NCBI GenBank assembly: GCA_905221605.1
Contig: CAJNDS010002412.1
Location: 1,319,386-1,383,385 of the forward strand
Reading direction: 5' to 3'
DNA from: Symbiodinium natans
Lineage: Eukaryota > Sar > Dinophyceae > Suessiales > Symbiodiniaceae
Length of the DNA: 64,000 nt
This document shows positions 1 through 12,132 of this stretch, piece after piece. The notes beneath the pieces were generated by a model, which had not been told where the DNA came from, did no database searches, and was given only the letters and a program-made list of their open reading frames with translations. How positions within the stretch are numbered: position 1 is the stretch's first letter; each line of letters begins with the position of its first letter. Both the position numbers and the translations under genes were made by a program.

Positions 1-25
1 TCTGTCGGATTCGCCTTGCATGCAT

Positions 26-140
26 GGCATGTGGTATGTGGTATGTGGCATGTGGCATGTGGCATGTGGCACGCGGCATGCGGCATGTGGCATGTGGCAT
101 GTGGCATGTGGCATGTGGGATGTGGCATGTTGACATGTGG
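26..140. repeat. Tandem GGCATGT heptamer array
   Basis: About fifteen head-to-tail copies of GGCATGT with single-base variants (GGTATGT, GGCACGC, GGGATGT). The 84-codon open frame across it is a by-product of the repeat. Bases 141-412 continue as CATG-rich then A-rich unique sequence with no gene seen. Confidence 0.85.
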
Positions 141-412
141 CAGCCCATAATGCTCCTACCCATCCCAGCACACATGTGGTGGCATGTGGCGCACAGTCGC
201 ACAGTAAGCGGAAAGCTCGTGAACAGAAACAAGGTCCCATGTGGCACGTGGCATGTGGAACGGGCGAGCGACGAGTGACAAACGGCAAAACACAAACATG
301 CAGACAAATCAAATGACAACTTGACAACTTAAAAAAACAAACAAGAACTAAACAAACAAGCAGACACACGTACGTCACGTACAAGACAAGTAAAGAACGA
401 AACTGTCGGCAA

Positions 413-3400
413 CTAACCAACGGCCCGATTGATCAAACAATGAGCCGACAACAGACAACAGACAACAGACAACAAAAAAACACGGATACGATTAAAAATA
501 TAACTCAACCAGAACAAGCATCCAAAGCCGAGCCAGAGAGTGGGCAGCCACACACGCAATTTGAACAGGCCTAACACTGGGGCGAGATCGCAAAGTAACC
601 TGAACTGATCTGACACATGCACGTGTCCATGAATCCGTGTCCATGAATCCATGAACATACACAATGCACTGACGCAGCGGCCGGCGCCCGATCGTGATCC
701 CTTGCCAGAATCGTCGAGATCGGTTGCGTGCAAGTAGTCCTGGCTATTGCCCATGACAGTGGCCTGGTTCAGCACTGCCTCGACAGCCTGCTCACGAGCA
801 TCCACGTCCATGTCGGCAGTGGGAAAGGCTGCCGCAACGTGGGGAGCGAGCATTGGACAAACACCAGTTCGCACTGCATCAAGTGCTTTCTCTTGGTCGG
901 CACACAGCAAATCATCTTCCAGCAACTCTTCACGATATTCGGCTCTCAACACATCCTCCTGATGCTCGATTTCGTCAGACACGAACGCTGCCCTGCATGT
1001 CTCGTCAACAGCTTTGTTGAGCGCAGCACAAGCTGCACCAATCTCTGTTGTCACATCGCCATCGTCGTCGTCGTCGGCATCCGGCAGGGCGTCCGCCGCT
1101 TCCATCAAAAGGTGCAGTCCTTCCATGATGTCAGAATCTCCACATGTGCCCGCACCTGGTTCTGGTTCATGATCGTGGGCGGCCCCATCACTATCACCGT
1201 CACTGTCACCGTCATTACCATGCTCTTGTGACTGTGACTCGTCTGGATCACGCTGGTCATTCTGTCTGTGGTCTGCATCTGCACCATGTAGATTTTGCTG
1301 CATTTTCTTGGACGGCGGCCTCAGTAAGGTCACCGGTTCCGGCATGCTCTCACCAGACGCGCCGACAAGGCTCAGGTCACAGAGGAAATCGGTAGGCCGG
1401 CGAACTTTCACGATGCAGATCTGCACCAGTCCGGCCGGAGGGCCAACCACGTTGCGCCAGTGGGATGCGATCACGTCTATGGCATTCTGAAAAAACAGAG
1501 GCCTGTGGACGCGAATCCATATGTTGTCATTGCTGCCATTGCCTGTCAACTGACACTGGACAAGCCTGTGCGACGATCTGACCTTCTCACATGTGCAGTA
1601 ATATGAGAAGGTGCTCTTGGTCACACCTGGCGCCCGTTGCACAAAGCAGATGACTGGCACGTGGTGTGGCAACCATTTGCTCTCCCTTTCTGCCAGGGCA
1701 CGGTTGAGCAACATGTTGTAACAAGCTGCCCAAGTTCTGTGCACTGCAGGAATTGTGCTTGGATACAGACTGCGCATAATGCTGTTGATCTGCCGCAGGT
1801 CAATATCTTTGTCGTCGGGCGGTGCCTGCCAGCGAGTGACGTCCTCCTGGATATCCAGTCGATCGTGCCAAGCCGTGAGGCAAGTCCGAAGCATGGACAC
1901 GGCTGTTGGCCTGTACGTCGACCATTTGCGACGTTGTGTGCTGGAGCCTGTGTGGCCAGCCTCTCCCAGGAAGTGTTTAATACACGCCCGGCTGGACTGC
2001 AGTTCAAACGAGGCTGTGGGGCAACGCTCAGCCGTCAGCTTAAGCTGTTTGTTGATACGTTCGCTCTCCCTGGTGTCAGCCTGCCATACCCTAGCCACAC
2101 CACGAATGCAAACCCGTAAAGGCCCGACGAGCAAACCCTGGCTGGCGGCAGCAAGCAGGTCTACCGGGAACAACGCCTTCACCTTGCGAGCGTTGATTTC
2201 CAGCGCCTTTGGTTCTGTGTCTAACAACTCGCGGGCAACACGTCTTCGCTCAGCACAGTCTTCGGTGTCTGGTGACTTCGCAAGCAACAGCAGTTTCTGC
2301 GGGTACATGTTCAATGGATCAATGATTCTGCGGTGGAAACATGACGCGTTGTGAAGAACCTGTGCAAATGCCAAATGGATGAGCCACACCGTGTCGTCAT
2401 CGTTCTTCAGTGCCACAGCATGAAGCAGACCCTGCCACATGGGAGCTGAACCTGGGCATCATGGTCACATGATCATGAACATGGATCACATGTCATGACA
2501 TGGATAATTGATGCAGTAACATGTAGCACATTGCATCATGGACACAGACAGACACATGTCCACATGCACTAATGTACAAACATGAAGCACTGGCGTGGCG
2601 GGGCGTGAAGTCTTGCGCCTACTCAGTCTATACATCGAAAGATAAAGCAAGACAAATCCGTACTTGCACGAGTCACGCGACCCCACAGCATATCTTCAAA
2701 GGCTCGGCCGATAGATGACGCCTTCCCAACGACGAGCCGGAACATTGGGGCATTGTCAGCAGGCTGCACTTTGGCTTTCAAATAGTTGCTGAGGTGGATG
2801 AAGGGTTTGCGGGACACGTTCATCACTTGTGTCACGCCATCAAACAAAGGATCTTGTAGCGTGGATATGGACGCCCTCCGCCATCGCCCCATACGGTTGC
2901 GGTACTCCTTCTTTTCTTCCACTGCCAATGTGTCCACCTCAGTCGTGTTCGGGTTGTTGTCGTCATGGACCTCTTCTGTTGTGCTTTGTCCGGTGCACTG
3001 AAACACACTCATGAGGGTGGCACGGAGCATGGGTATCCCAGCAGTGAGCAATCGTGTTTCTGTCAAGTCTATGGACCCCCACCGCTCCGCGATGCACCTT
3101 GGGAAGAGGGACCTGACGCTCTTGTTGGCAGATGCGTCCCCATGTAGTGTGCGCCAGGTCGTGTACAGGTCCTGTGACACGTCACGCAAAATGTTGGTGA
3201 GCATGGCCACACTGGAGAAATATTTCCAACGACGTCTCCCAGCAAGCAGAGAGTCTACCAGCTTCAGGCCACCTAGGACTCCCAAGTGGGCCTGATGCTC
3301 ATAGCAGTCCGCAGGCAGGAAGAAGCACCAGGGAACGTCGCGGAGTTTGGCCTGAACTGCCTTCTTGGCCCATATCTCGTTGGGACCGCGATCAGTTGTG

Positions 3401-4842
3401 CACATGAGAAACACATACTGATTTTGGCACACACCACATAGCTCGTGTTGTTCCAAGAAGGTATCCCATGTTGGGCAGCCTAAGCTTTCCAACATCTTCT
3501 TGCACAATGCGAGCGTGGCGGGGCCGTCACCGCGGTGAACCGGGAGCACATCTGCCAATCTTCGTATGCAAGCATTGTCCTGCGGCGTCAGGAGTGGCAA
3601 GTCCTCTGTGGTGGCCATCACATATGATGCTTGCAATTCTAAGGCTGTCATCTTGGATCGATGTTTGGAGGAGTTCGTGGCGTCTTCCCGATACTGCAGC
3701 CACAGGAAGCAGTGACGGTCATTTGCGTTGTGGCAGTCGCAACGCTCGCTCATCCACTCCTTAAAAAACAAGCGTGATGACGCTATGAGAGCTGAGGCCG
3801 AACGGCACTCTGCACGTAGGACTGTCTGCTTGCTGCAGTCGTCCATGATGACAAGCCCGAAGTCTTCGGCGCTGCAGTTGCTCATGTTTCTACGAATGGC
3901 CAGCGACAGTGTGCCCTCTGGTGTAAGCCAACCAAGGTTTGCTCGTCTTGTGGCGTGGTGGCCACCATTGTCGACGCCGTCATCATCACCGATGTCTTCG
4001 CGAAGTTCACGTTTCTTTTTCGCCGCAAAGTACCCCTCAACATGATTGGCTTCCAAGCAATTGAGCTCCTTCTGCTTAGCCTTTGCTGATTTTACTCTTG
4101 TGATTCCGAAGCCATTTTGTGATTCTCTGCGCATCTCGTTTGCCGCGTCTGAACGAAACTGATCCAATTGTTTCTGGAGTCTTGTGCACTTCTGCCGGAA
4201 GAACTTCAACATCTTCGCCTGGGTCTTGATCTTTGCGTCTTTGTTCGCAAGGAGACTGCTGACCAGCTGCACAGGAAACGCTTTGCCACTGCTACGTTTG
4301 CGTGACGATGACCCCGTGCTGGACTCAGCACAACATTCACCCTGACCTTCATGTGTGTTGTCGGTGTCAACATCAACACGTTCACACCGCCTGCTTTCGG
4401 TGCCGCTACCACTGCTGTCCCGCGACCCGACACGATGCAGGATGTTCGTGAGATCACGGAGTGGTCTGGAGCCTGTCGAGGTGTGCGCAGCAAGGTCGAT
4501 GCGGGCAGCATTCGTGCCGATGATTTGTTTCAGGCGCTGCCAATCATCCGGACTGAATGACAAGCCATGGATGTCCTCCAGCACACACAACAAGATGTCG
4601 AAGCTGAACAGCTCGGACTGTCCGTCACCGTCAAGTCCTTTGAGGAACAACCTTCCGGTTGTGCTCATAAAAGTGTTTAATTCGTACCCCTGCGCAGATC
4701 GCCCAGGGGTAACGCTGCCTGCATGAAATATGGCATGTATTCCGGGACTGGTCACCCATAAACGACCATCCTCAGAAGTGAGCGCATATGTATGCAGCAA
4801 ATTAATCAGCACAGGTCGTGTTGCCAGAGCTGCCAGCGACAT
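413..4842 (-). CDS. Two-exon gene, large protein with weak hAT-transposase-like motifs
   Basis: Two long minus-strand frames appear to be one gene. Exon 1 runs 4842-2682, starting at the first ATG (MSLAALATRP). Exon 2 runs 2445-413. A GT-AG phase-1 intron joins them (donor G at 2681, acceptor AG at 2447-2446) and gives LWAPMWQGLL across the junction; the product is about 1,400 aa. Exon 1 has a serine/basic linker, a predicted coiled coil (LLANKDAKIKTQAKMLKFF onward) and then a block with TTDRGPNE, ADCYEHQAHLGVL and CIAERWGS. The order acidic residue, CxxH-type motif, RW motif recalls hAT transposases; this is inference, and the last catalytic acidic residue was not located. Exon 2 has Cys/His-rich parts, a long Asp/Glu run and a hydrophobic tail that may be read-through. 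It may belong to a mobile element, given its CATG-rich surroundings. That it is a gene is fairly sure; its function is not. Confidence 0.6.
2446..2681 (-). other. Intron of the 413-4842 gene, CATG-rich
   Basis: GT-AG intron of 236 bp between the two long frames. It is dense in CATG/ACATG words (for example around 2460-2580), as are the flanks of the gene, so the same short-word bias fills the intron and the intergenic DNA of this block. Confidence 0.5.
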
Positions 4843-4863
4843 GGCTGGTGTGTGTCTGTACAC

Positions 4864-5565
4864 TATGAAAGGACCCCGTTCGGCCGGCCGCTCGGCCCGT
4901 TAAATGTTGTACATGACACATGCACACGTGACACATGTATGTCACATGTCATTTTAGACTACAACTTGACTGCAACGCCCAACGCTAGTCGTGACCATGG
5001 TGGTTCTGTGGCGATGTTTTTTTGACATCAACTGCTACGATTGTCTCTATAATGCTCTTACGCCGTGACTGACAGTACGTCATAGGTCATAGGTCATAAA
5101 CACAAAAGTTGTCCCTCGAATTCGGACCCCATTAAATCCATTAAACACACCATGAATCCTGCCAACATCGACACCAAGTCACACATGTAGTGTCACACCA
5201 CCTAGAGCAAAATGCTGCACGGCCACGGCTTCACACACGAGAAACACATGGACATGTGACTTACGTCAAGTGTCAACTGCGACACACAACACATATCAAT
5301 GCGACGTGTCGTGCGGTACACATACTTCCGGAGTTCACGCGCGACATCGCGACATGAAGCACGTGCGTCTAACCACATCGCGACATGAAGCACGTGCGTC
5401 TATTTGATGTCATGCAACATGAAATGGTGTTCGCGAAGTCACACATGCACATTGGCGTTGACATTAAGCACGTGTGTCGCACACGTCTCTATTGCATAGT
5501 TGCCAAGCAAAATGTGGCTGTAGGCTGTAGACCCACATGATTCATTGATCACATGATGTGCCCTG
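4864..5565. other. CACATG-rich intergenic DNA with a 28-bp direct duplication
   Basis: No gene seen. The stretch is rich in ACATG/CACGTG words. A perfect 28-bp direct repeat occurs at 5344-5371 and 5375-5402 (core CGCGACATGAAGCACGTGCG). A triplicated CATAGGT lies near 5080-5095. Confidence 0.6.
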
Positions 5566-5569
5566 AGAC

Positions 5570-6365
5570 TTCACGACGTGCGTGAAGATCTCCGAAATAG
5601 GCAACAGGTAACAGGAAAGGTGCGAGGCAACATTAGCACATGTTGAAACGCAGCATGAGCACATGTTGACATGCAGTGACATGCAGCATGAAGACATGTG
5701 CCGGCACTTCTTAAGGTCGTCTGAACGGAGACCAACATGAGCACATGGTGACGTGCAGCTAAAACACATGTTGAAATGCAGCGTGAACACATGCCCCTAC
5801 ATAAAGACAAATGTTGAAAGGCGACATGAGCACATGTTGAAATGCAGCATGAGTACATGTTGGAATGCAGCATGAACGCATGCACCGACGTGTTGAAATG
5901 CAGCATGAGTACTGAGTACGTGTTGAAATGCAGCATGAACACATGCACGGTATGCTGAAATGCAGCACGAGTACATGTTCAAATGCAGCATGAACACATG
6001 CACTGTCGCAAATGCACATGAGTACATGTTGAAATGCAGCATGAACACATGCACTGGCGTGTTGAAATGCAGCATGAGTACATCTTGATATGCAGAATGA
6101 ACACATGCACTGGCGTGATGAAATGCAGCATGAGTACATGTTGATATGCATAATGAACACATGCACTGGTGCAAATGCAGCATGAGTACATGTTGACATG
6201 CAGCATGAGCACATGCACTGTCGCAAATGCACATGAGTACATGTTGAAATGCAGCATGAACACATGCACTGGCGTGTTGAAATGCAGCATGAGTACATGT
6301 TGATATGCAGAATGAACACATGCACTGGTGCAAATGCAGCATGAACACATGCACTGGCGCTTTCA
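5570..6365. repeat. Minisatellite with higher-order structure
   Basis: Units of about 50-57 bp built from GAAATGCAGCATGAGTACAT and AGCATGAACACATGCACTGG alternate with small changes. The units starting with CACTGTCGCAAATGC at 6001 and 6216 begin a 215-bp higher-order repeat. Unit lengths are near multiples of three, so all three minus frames stay open (Cys/His/Met-rich readings of 123-275 codons). These overlapping frames are treated as repeat artefacts, not genes. Confidence 0.85.
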
Positions 6366-6385
6366 AGTTTGTCTGAGCGGATGCC

Positions 6386-6482
6386 CCCATGCTTGCCCCT
6401 GGCCCCCACCCCCCACCCCAGGTCCCAGCCCTGCCCCCAGCCCCCCACCCCACCCCCACCCCCCACCCCATCCGGCGGGGAC
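6386..6482. repeat. C-rich tract, strongly strand-asymmetric
   Basis: Runs of three to six C separated by A or T make nearly pure C-rich DNA on the plus strand. The minus strand has many G-runs and could form G-quadruplexes. It sits at the border between the CATG-rich block and the TTTAGGG mosaic. Confidence 0.7.
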
Positions 6483-6729
6483 CCACTAAAGCTCCAGGTC
6501 CCCGGAAACCCCGGCTTCAAGCCACAGCGCGAAACGGAACCCACAAGGTGTTTAGGGTTTCGGGACACACACCCCAACTGCAGCAAGGCTCCATATGGTG
6601 TATCACTGTATCACTGTGCCACTATGCGTGTCGACCCTGGAGGAGCCAAAAGTTGTGCGGTTGAGGTGCAGCAGCAGTTCGCAGACCGCCGTGTGGCCGT
6701 TCCTGGGAAGCAAGTCATTGCAAAAGAAT

Positions 6730-7218
6730 AGGGTTTAGGAAAAGGACGAGCGTTTAGGGTTTAGGACTTGGGGTTTAGGGTTTAGGGTTAGGGCAAAGGA
6801 ATACGAGACAAAACAACCCCACAAACTCGAGCCATCGCCTCTGAACTTTTCCTATGTTATCTCCTGCGATGCCTTTCCCCAAAGCTTCCCGACGGTAGGG
6901 TTTAGGGTTTAGGTTTAGGTTTAAGGGTTAAGGGTTAAGGGTTAAGGGTCAAGGGTTAAGGGTTAAGGGTTAAGGGTTAAGGGTTAAGGGTTAAGGGTTA
7001 AGTGTTTAGGTTTTAGGGTTTAGGGTTTAGGGTTTCGGGGTGGCAAGCCCTCAAGAAACGCCCGAGTCTCCTCGCCGCCCAGTGGAGTGCCGTGCGGCCA
7101 TGGTGCTTCGAGGTGCGCCCTCGGGCATCCATCCCAAGCCTTTCTTGAGGGTTTAGGGTTTAGGGTTTGGGGTTTAGGGTTTAGGGTTTGGGGTTTAGGG
7201 TTTGGGGTTTAGGGTTAG
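6730..7218. repeat. First telomere-type arrays, with an 8-mer variant
   Basis: TTTAGGG copies at 6730-6793 and 7149-7217 flank a central block (6895-7038) in which the unit has become the octamer AAGGGTTA, repeated about ten times. Between 7030 and 7140 lies a unique GC-rich segment open in several frames. Confidence 0.9.
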
Positions 7219-7239
7219 TTAGGCCTTCGGGTTTGTAGG

Positions 7240-8340
7240 GTTGGGTTTAGGGCAGTAAAATGTAGTTGTAGGGTTGCAGGGATCGGGGTTTGTCTGCCCA
7301 GCAGCCGCTAGGGATGCAAACGTTCGCGAGGGCCCTTGAAGTTGCAGGCCCTGTAGGGCGTGTAGGGATTGTAGGCCTTAGGGCTACATCGGCTACATCG
7401 GCTACATCGTAGGGGTCAGGGCTTAATTGTGGGGGAAGCTCCCGAACTCGCCCCCCGTAGGTGTATCTGTCAAACATCCGCAAGGAATTTATAGCCAGGG
7501 CTTATGGCTAAGAATAATGATATAATGTCAAAAACAGTTCCGGACTGGAGAGTGCACACAGGGCTCGTCCAGTTTCCCAAAGCCTCAACCCCAAACTCTG
7601 AACACGGTGGATGGCTTTGTCATCGCAGCCCGCGTTCGTCTACCTAACTCTTATGTTATCATACTGCCCGGGTTGGCCCTGTTAAAGCCTCTGAAACAAG
7701 ATTCTTATGACATCTCCCAGGTGACTACCTCGCAGACCTGCTGAGAAAGAACCAAGTAGCTCTCGCAGGAGGTACTCGCACACCTGAGACAGCAGTGCAA
7801 GCACGACTTTGCGTCTTCTGCATGTGTGCGCCTCCCCGTACACTGAGTCAAAGCACACTCTTCCTCCCATCAAAGCTGTGCTAGCACAACACCAAACGTG
7901 GTAGAACAGCTTCAGTCCTGTGCCCCAACAGCAAATGTTGAGCCCAGCAGCCTCCACGTGCCCCCCTCCGGCGGCCCAATGCAAGGCTCCATTTCCCCGG
8001 TGGTCCGTAGCCTGCCAGTGGGGGGCTCAACCGTTAGAGGTCGAACTGAAGGTGCGAGCTCGATCTGCATCGCATTTTCCCCCTCACTACACTTTCGATA
8101 AGAGGGACCAATTTTTCAAGTGGCTTTATTAAAAAGGAAATATTGGTTTGGGATGGGTGAGGCCGGCCTTTAAAACCAAAAAGGCCCGGCCTTTAAGCCA
8201 AGAGGCCAAGGCATCCAAACCGATTTGACCTCTTAGGGAACCCCACTCAGGACCCATAACCGGTTAGCTCGTCCTGAATAGCTCAGCGAACTTGACTTAA
8301 CAGGAAGGGGGGGGAGGGCCCACTAAAGAGGGTGCGACAT
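7240..8340. other. Unique stretch, no gene assigned
   Basis: Mostly unique sequence. A triplicated GGCTACATC is at 7381-7408. Short frames of 60-100 codons exist (7682-7984 minus, 7898-8132 plus) but show no clear codon bias or recognised motif. Near 8160-8210 there are repeated GGCCGGCCTTTAA-like words. Confidence 0.5.
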
Positions 8341-8341
8341 T

Positions 8342-8410
8342 ACACCCTAACCCTAAACCCTAAACCCTAAACCCTAAACCCTAAACCCTAGACCCTAAAC
8401 CCTAAACCCG
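8342..8410. repeat. CCCTAAA array
   Basis: Nine near-perfect telomere-type heptamers, C-rich strand on plus, directly left of a candidate exon. Confidence 0.95.
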
Positions 8411-8426
8411 AACTGCACCCCAAAAG

Positions 8427-8496
8427 CACCCTTTGCTTCTGTGGCGCCTTGTTGGCATCCCAGCCCCTCTCGACGAGGGCTTGCAGTGCCAGCAGG
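8427..8496 (-). CDS. Candidate exon, ankyrin-like repeat
   Basis: The frame RGDLLALQALVERGWDANKA resembles an ankyrin-repeat helix pair (GDLxALxxLLExGADVNA type). Third codon positions are almost all G or C. A possible acceptor (CACAG) lies just upstream and arrays border both sides, so this would be a short exon between array-bearing introns. Neither the parent gene nor the exact borders are known. Confidence 0.35.
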
Positions 8497-8511
8497 TCGC
8501 CCCTGTGCCGA

Positions 8512-8745
8512 GGGTAGGTTTAGGGTTTAGGGTTCAGGGTTCAGGGTTTCAGGGTTTAGGGTTTAGGGTTTAGGGTTTAGTGTTCAGGCTTTAGGGTTTA
8601 GGGGTTAGGGTTTAGGGTTTCGGGTTTCGGGTGGGAGGGTTGAGGGTTTTGGGTTTTGTTTTGCCTGGTACACTTCTCGATTTGTGCGTGTCATTCTTGG
8701 GCAGGGGCCATAGGGTTCAGGGTTTAGGGTGTAGGGTTTAGGGCT
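8512..8745. repeat. TTTAGGG array, degenerate at the right
   Basis: G-rich strand on plus, opposite to the array at 8342-8410. TTCAGGG and TTTCGGG variants are frequent towards 8740. Confidence 0.9.
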
Positions 8746-9610
8746 GATTACTTACAGTACCGATACAGACTGAAAGTGTCTTTCGATACGTGCAATGTTG
8801 CTTCCCTCCACGAGTTCCCATCTCGCTTCCCAAAAACTCCTGCACTCCCGTGCACGCACCCTCAAAGCTCCTAAACCCTAGGCACCTTAAACCTACTTAT
8901 ATGGGCCTTATATTAAACCAAACTATCATAATCCCCCGCCCAAAACCCCATTATGCTATCATAACCCCCAACACCCTATCATACCATCATAAGCCCCCAA
9001 AACCCTGTCCTTACTGTTTCGGCTCCTTATGTTTCTGAAGTCGTCATGATGTGGCGACCTCTGTGCAGCATCGAGCCCCGGATCGATGGAGGAGGATTCC
9101 GGCTTCTTTGCTGCACCTCGTTCTTGCTTCTAACCAAGGAATTATAAAAAAAAAAAAAAGAGGTTAAACTCTAATGATCCGATTAAATCTCCAAGAACCT
9201 AGGAATATAAGAGGTTAAACGGGAATATTCCTTCTGAACCAGGAACCCCAAAAAGTTTAAAGTTCAACTATTGGCTAAGCAAGCGTTGTAGGCACAGGAA
9301 CGGAATTCTTTGCGCATAGTTCCTGCGCGCCCCTGAACAATGAAAAAGCCATCAGCATCTTAACCCAACGAAACTTCAAAATTCGCGCAACATCCAGGCC
9401 AACTATTCCAAAGTCTGCGCTTCATTTCTTGAAAAGCTGCCTGAATTCCCCCATGAAGGGATAGCAGGCGGACACCACGAAGGGACCTGCCCTATTATCG
9501 TCCCTTAGCCCGAAACATCGCCGAAAAAACGTCCAGGAAGTCCCTCACCCCGAGAAACCCTCGACAACCCCCACGCCCTGCAGTTCTGACCTCGGGGAAG
9601 CTCCCGAGTC
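8746..9610. other. Unique stretch with scattered CCCTA motifs
   Basis: No gene recognised. Contains a degenerate CCC(T/C)(A/C)AA-rich part at 8870-9010, an A13 run at 9147 and ordinary unique sequence to 9610. Confidence 0.5.
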
Positions 9611-9611
9611 T

Positions 9612-9730
9612 GCCCTAAACCCTAAACCCTGAACCCGAAACCCTAAAAACCCCAAAACCCTAAACCCGACCTCCTGATAACCCTAAACCCTAAACCCGAA
9701 ACCCTAAACCCGAAACCCTAAACCCTAAGT
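9612..9730. repeat. CCCTAAA array with CCCGAAA variants
   Basis: Telomere-type heptamers alternate with CCCGAAA and short non-repeat gaps. Confidence 0.9.
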
Positions 9731-9833
9731 GGGCAAGCTGCAGGACGGAGCAGAAGGCGAGGTCTCATCTTGGCAGGGGCGGAGGTAGTACTCCGTGGCC
9801 TGCCAGATATCGGGAAACCTCTTAATAAGCGGG

Positions 9834-9923
9834 ACCTGGAACCCTTTTTCCTACAGTTTTATGGGTTATACTTACTAATGAAGGGTAGCTACTACTGATC
9901 TGTAGCTAGATAGAGTCCCAGGG
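9834..9923. mobile_element. Short inverted-repeat element, family B (copy 1)
   Basis: Ends are related by inversion (CCTGGAACCC... and ...AGAGTCCCAGG) and the interior is of the TACAGTTTTATGGGTTATAC type. It matches the other family B copies at 15638, 16602 and 57075, in opposite orientation. About 90 bp, non-coding, MITE-like. Confidence 0.55.
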
Positions 9924-10019
9924 ATTGATAGGGGAATTTTGACTCTTGCATACTCTTGCTGCTAAAGGCCCGGGGGCGAGCCACAACTGCAAGGCATCTT
10001 CACCCAAACCCTCCATGGC

Positions 10020-10457
10020 TCCCAAGCAAAACTTAGGGTTTAGGGGTTAGGGTTTCTGATTCTCCAGAAATTACCACTACTCGGAGGCCGGAGGCTCGTG
10101 AGGTACTTACAGGTAGGGTTACAAGTGCCCTAAGGGTACAACCATAGTTACCCCACTCATAACCCTGCTTGCAAGTGTCCATGAACCTCCAAGCAAGATT
10201 GGGACACCTCCACGCTGAAGCACCGCGTGTCGGTCGCATTCTGCACATGCGTGCGCATGGGATTGCCCTGATCAGGGGGGGGGGGTCTAGATCACCTGTT
10301 GTCTGCTGATGAGGTTTGGGCGTCCAACACTGAGCTGCCAACAGCCTCCTCGGGTCACATCTTACTCTTGCGCTCCTAATCGTTTTCCGAGAAGTCTCTT
10401 CCGTTCAGCCACAACCCCCAGAAGCCTGAATGTAGAATCTCAGAGTTTCCTACGGGC
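10020..10457. other. Unique stretch, no gene assigned
   Basis: A few TTAGGG words near 10030 and a G10 run at 10276, otherwise unique. The frame at 10033-10341 (minus) has no recognised motif. Confidence 0.4.
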
Positions 10458-10555
10458 CTCCCCGAAGAAGAAGCCGCAGCCCTTGCAGAGAACCTTGCCC
10501 CTGGCCGCTTGCGCCAGGACGTGCTCCTTGGTGAAGAACCTTTCGACGGCGATTT
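10458..10555 (-). CDS. Candidate exon, Cys-pair and Phe-rich peptide
   Basis: Open frame IAVERFFTKEHVLAQAARGK followed by VLCKGCGFFFGEA. Nearly every third position is G or C, unlike the flanks. It is bordered by an AG acceptor (AATACAG, 10557-10556) and a GC donor after GGGGAG (10457-10456). No family recognised; the CxxC pair could bind metal. Strand chosen from codon bias. Confidence 0.45.
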
Positions 10556-10559
10556 CTGT

Positions 10560-12130
10560 ATTTTAGGTCTTGGTGCTTCAGGATTTTCAGGTTCTGTGGG
10601 TGCAAAGTTAAGGGGGCCCATGGTTTTTGTTCCTTCCGCACTCTGGCTGCCTTTGTTTGTGATCCCCCAACAGAACAGAGACGAACAACTCCAGAGACAT
10701 GCAAAGGCAATAAATGATTTGGAGATCCCTCCCCCTGTCAGGTCCCACACATTTGAGCTGCATTCGCGCGCTACCCTTCATAGAACTCTGAAGTCTGATA
10801 TGACTTGGATATATTACTTATCGCTCGTTCCACCGTACTACATCCTGAGCCCTGTAAACCGAACAGGGCATGGGTTAGCAGTGGCAACCAGCCTCAGGCC
10901 ACCACCCGGCTCCACCATGATGTGGGCCAGGGAAGTGGGCTCCACCTGCAAACTTCAGGATGCCATTGGGTCTCGGGAGGAGCATAAGCTTGATACTTCG
11001 CTTTTCACGTGCACCGTGTAAAGGTTAGGCGTGGAGCTGACGGCTGAAAGGTGGTCTAGAGGTACGTCAGTTCCAGGTCCGGAGTATTGCTGAGATGACA
11101 GGCAAAGCAGGACCTCTGTTGACCCCAAGAATCTGTTGGCGAGCTTTATCAATTGCAGAGAAGGGTATGGGGCCGCAAACGGAAGAAGCAAAAGGCGCGT
11201 GAAGGGGTTCGACTTTCACAAGGAGTGCGCGCGTGCACAGGCGTGAAGGGTTTAGGGCTTAGGTCCCTAAACCCTGAGGGATTAGGTTCAGTCGAAAGTT
11301 GTGGAGCCTTGCAGAAGGCGCCCCTCCCAGCCTCCAGACGGCGTTGCACTGCCAAAGCCAGATCGAAGGCCTCCTGCAATCCCTACACCCTAAACTTCTT
11401 AAACTCCTAAACCGGAGGGAACCCTCATCTCAACCTGGACCCCAAAACCCTAATCTCCATTCATCGCCCAGGGGGACAGGCTGCGGGAAGCGAGTCTACG
11501 GCATAGCTGGGATGAGTCATGCCGAAGATCTGCTCGCCAGATTGCCGCAAAGAACTCATGCTGAAGTCACACGTCATCAACATGTCGCAGCGTCCCCTCT
11601 CACACAAGCCTACGACAGCAACCAACAACTCTTCTAACATCCACTTGCACGAGAAGCCTCGTTTTCTGGTCAGCTCCGAATCATGCCCCATTGCGGGTAA
11701 CCGTTGCAAATAACCGATCTCCAGAAGAAAGAGACGCCTCAGAAGTGGTTTCGTGGCCCTTCCCAGGCCTCATGGACCATTTCAGCACCACGCCCATGTG
11801 CCTTCCAGGCCCCATTCTGCCAGTTTCCGGCGTTCAGACTTTTGGCAAGTTTGCAGTGGGTCTGTGGTAGGGTGGAGGGGGTCAAGGTTTTCTGTTGGGA
11901 GCGCTTCGGTTCCCAACACTTTTGGGGTCAAGCTTCTGATGCTCCGTACCCTAAACCCTAAACCGTGCTCATGAACGCTGGATTCGCTCACGAGCGGTAC
12001 CATGGGTGCCAGGCTATAGCTTCTGATGGGCTACGCTCAAAGCGACAGGGCCTCCTTTGTCCTTAACCATGAAACCATATATAGACCCTAAATATATGCA
12101 TGTATGTGCGTATGCATACGTATGTATATA
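10560..12130. other. Unique stretch with isolated telomere-type words
   Basis: Several overlapping frames of 60-170 codons on both strands (for example 10509-11021 plus) lack consistent codon bias and recognised motifs. Isolated CCCTAAA copies occur at 11270, 11390-11455 and 11948-11965. An AT/TG microsatellite-like part is at 12076-12135. Confidence 0.4.
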
Positions 12131-12132
12131 TC

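Noticed and set aside
24-278. 84-codon plus-strand frame over the left edge
   Set aside because: It is the translation of a GGCATGT tandem array.
5759-6586. 275-codon Cys/His-rich minus-strand frame
   Set aside because: Two other minus frames are equally open over the same minisatellite, so openness is a property of the repeat.
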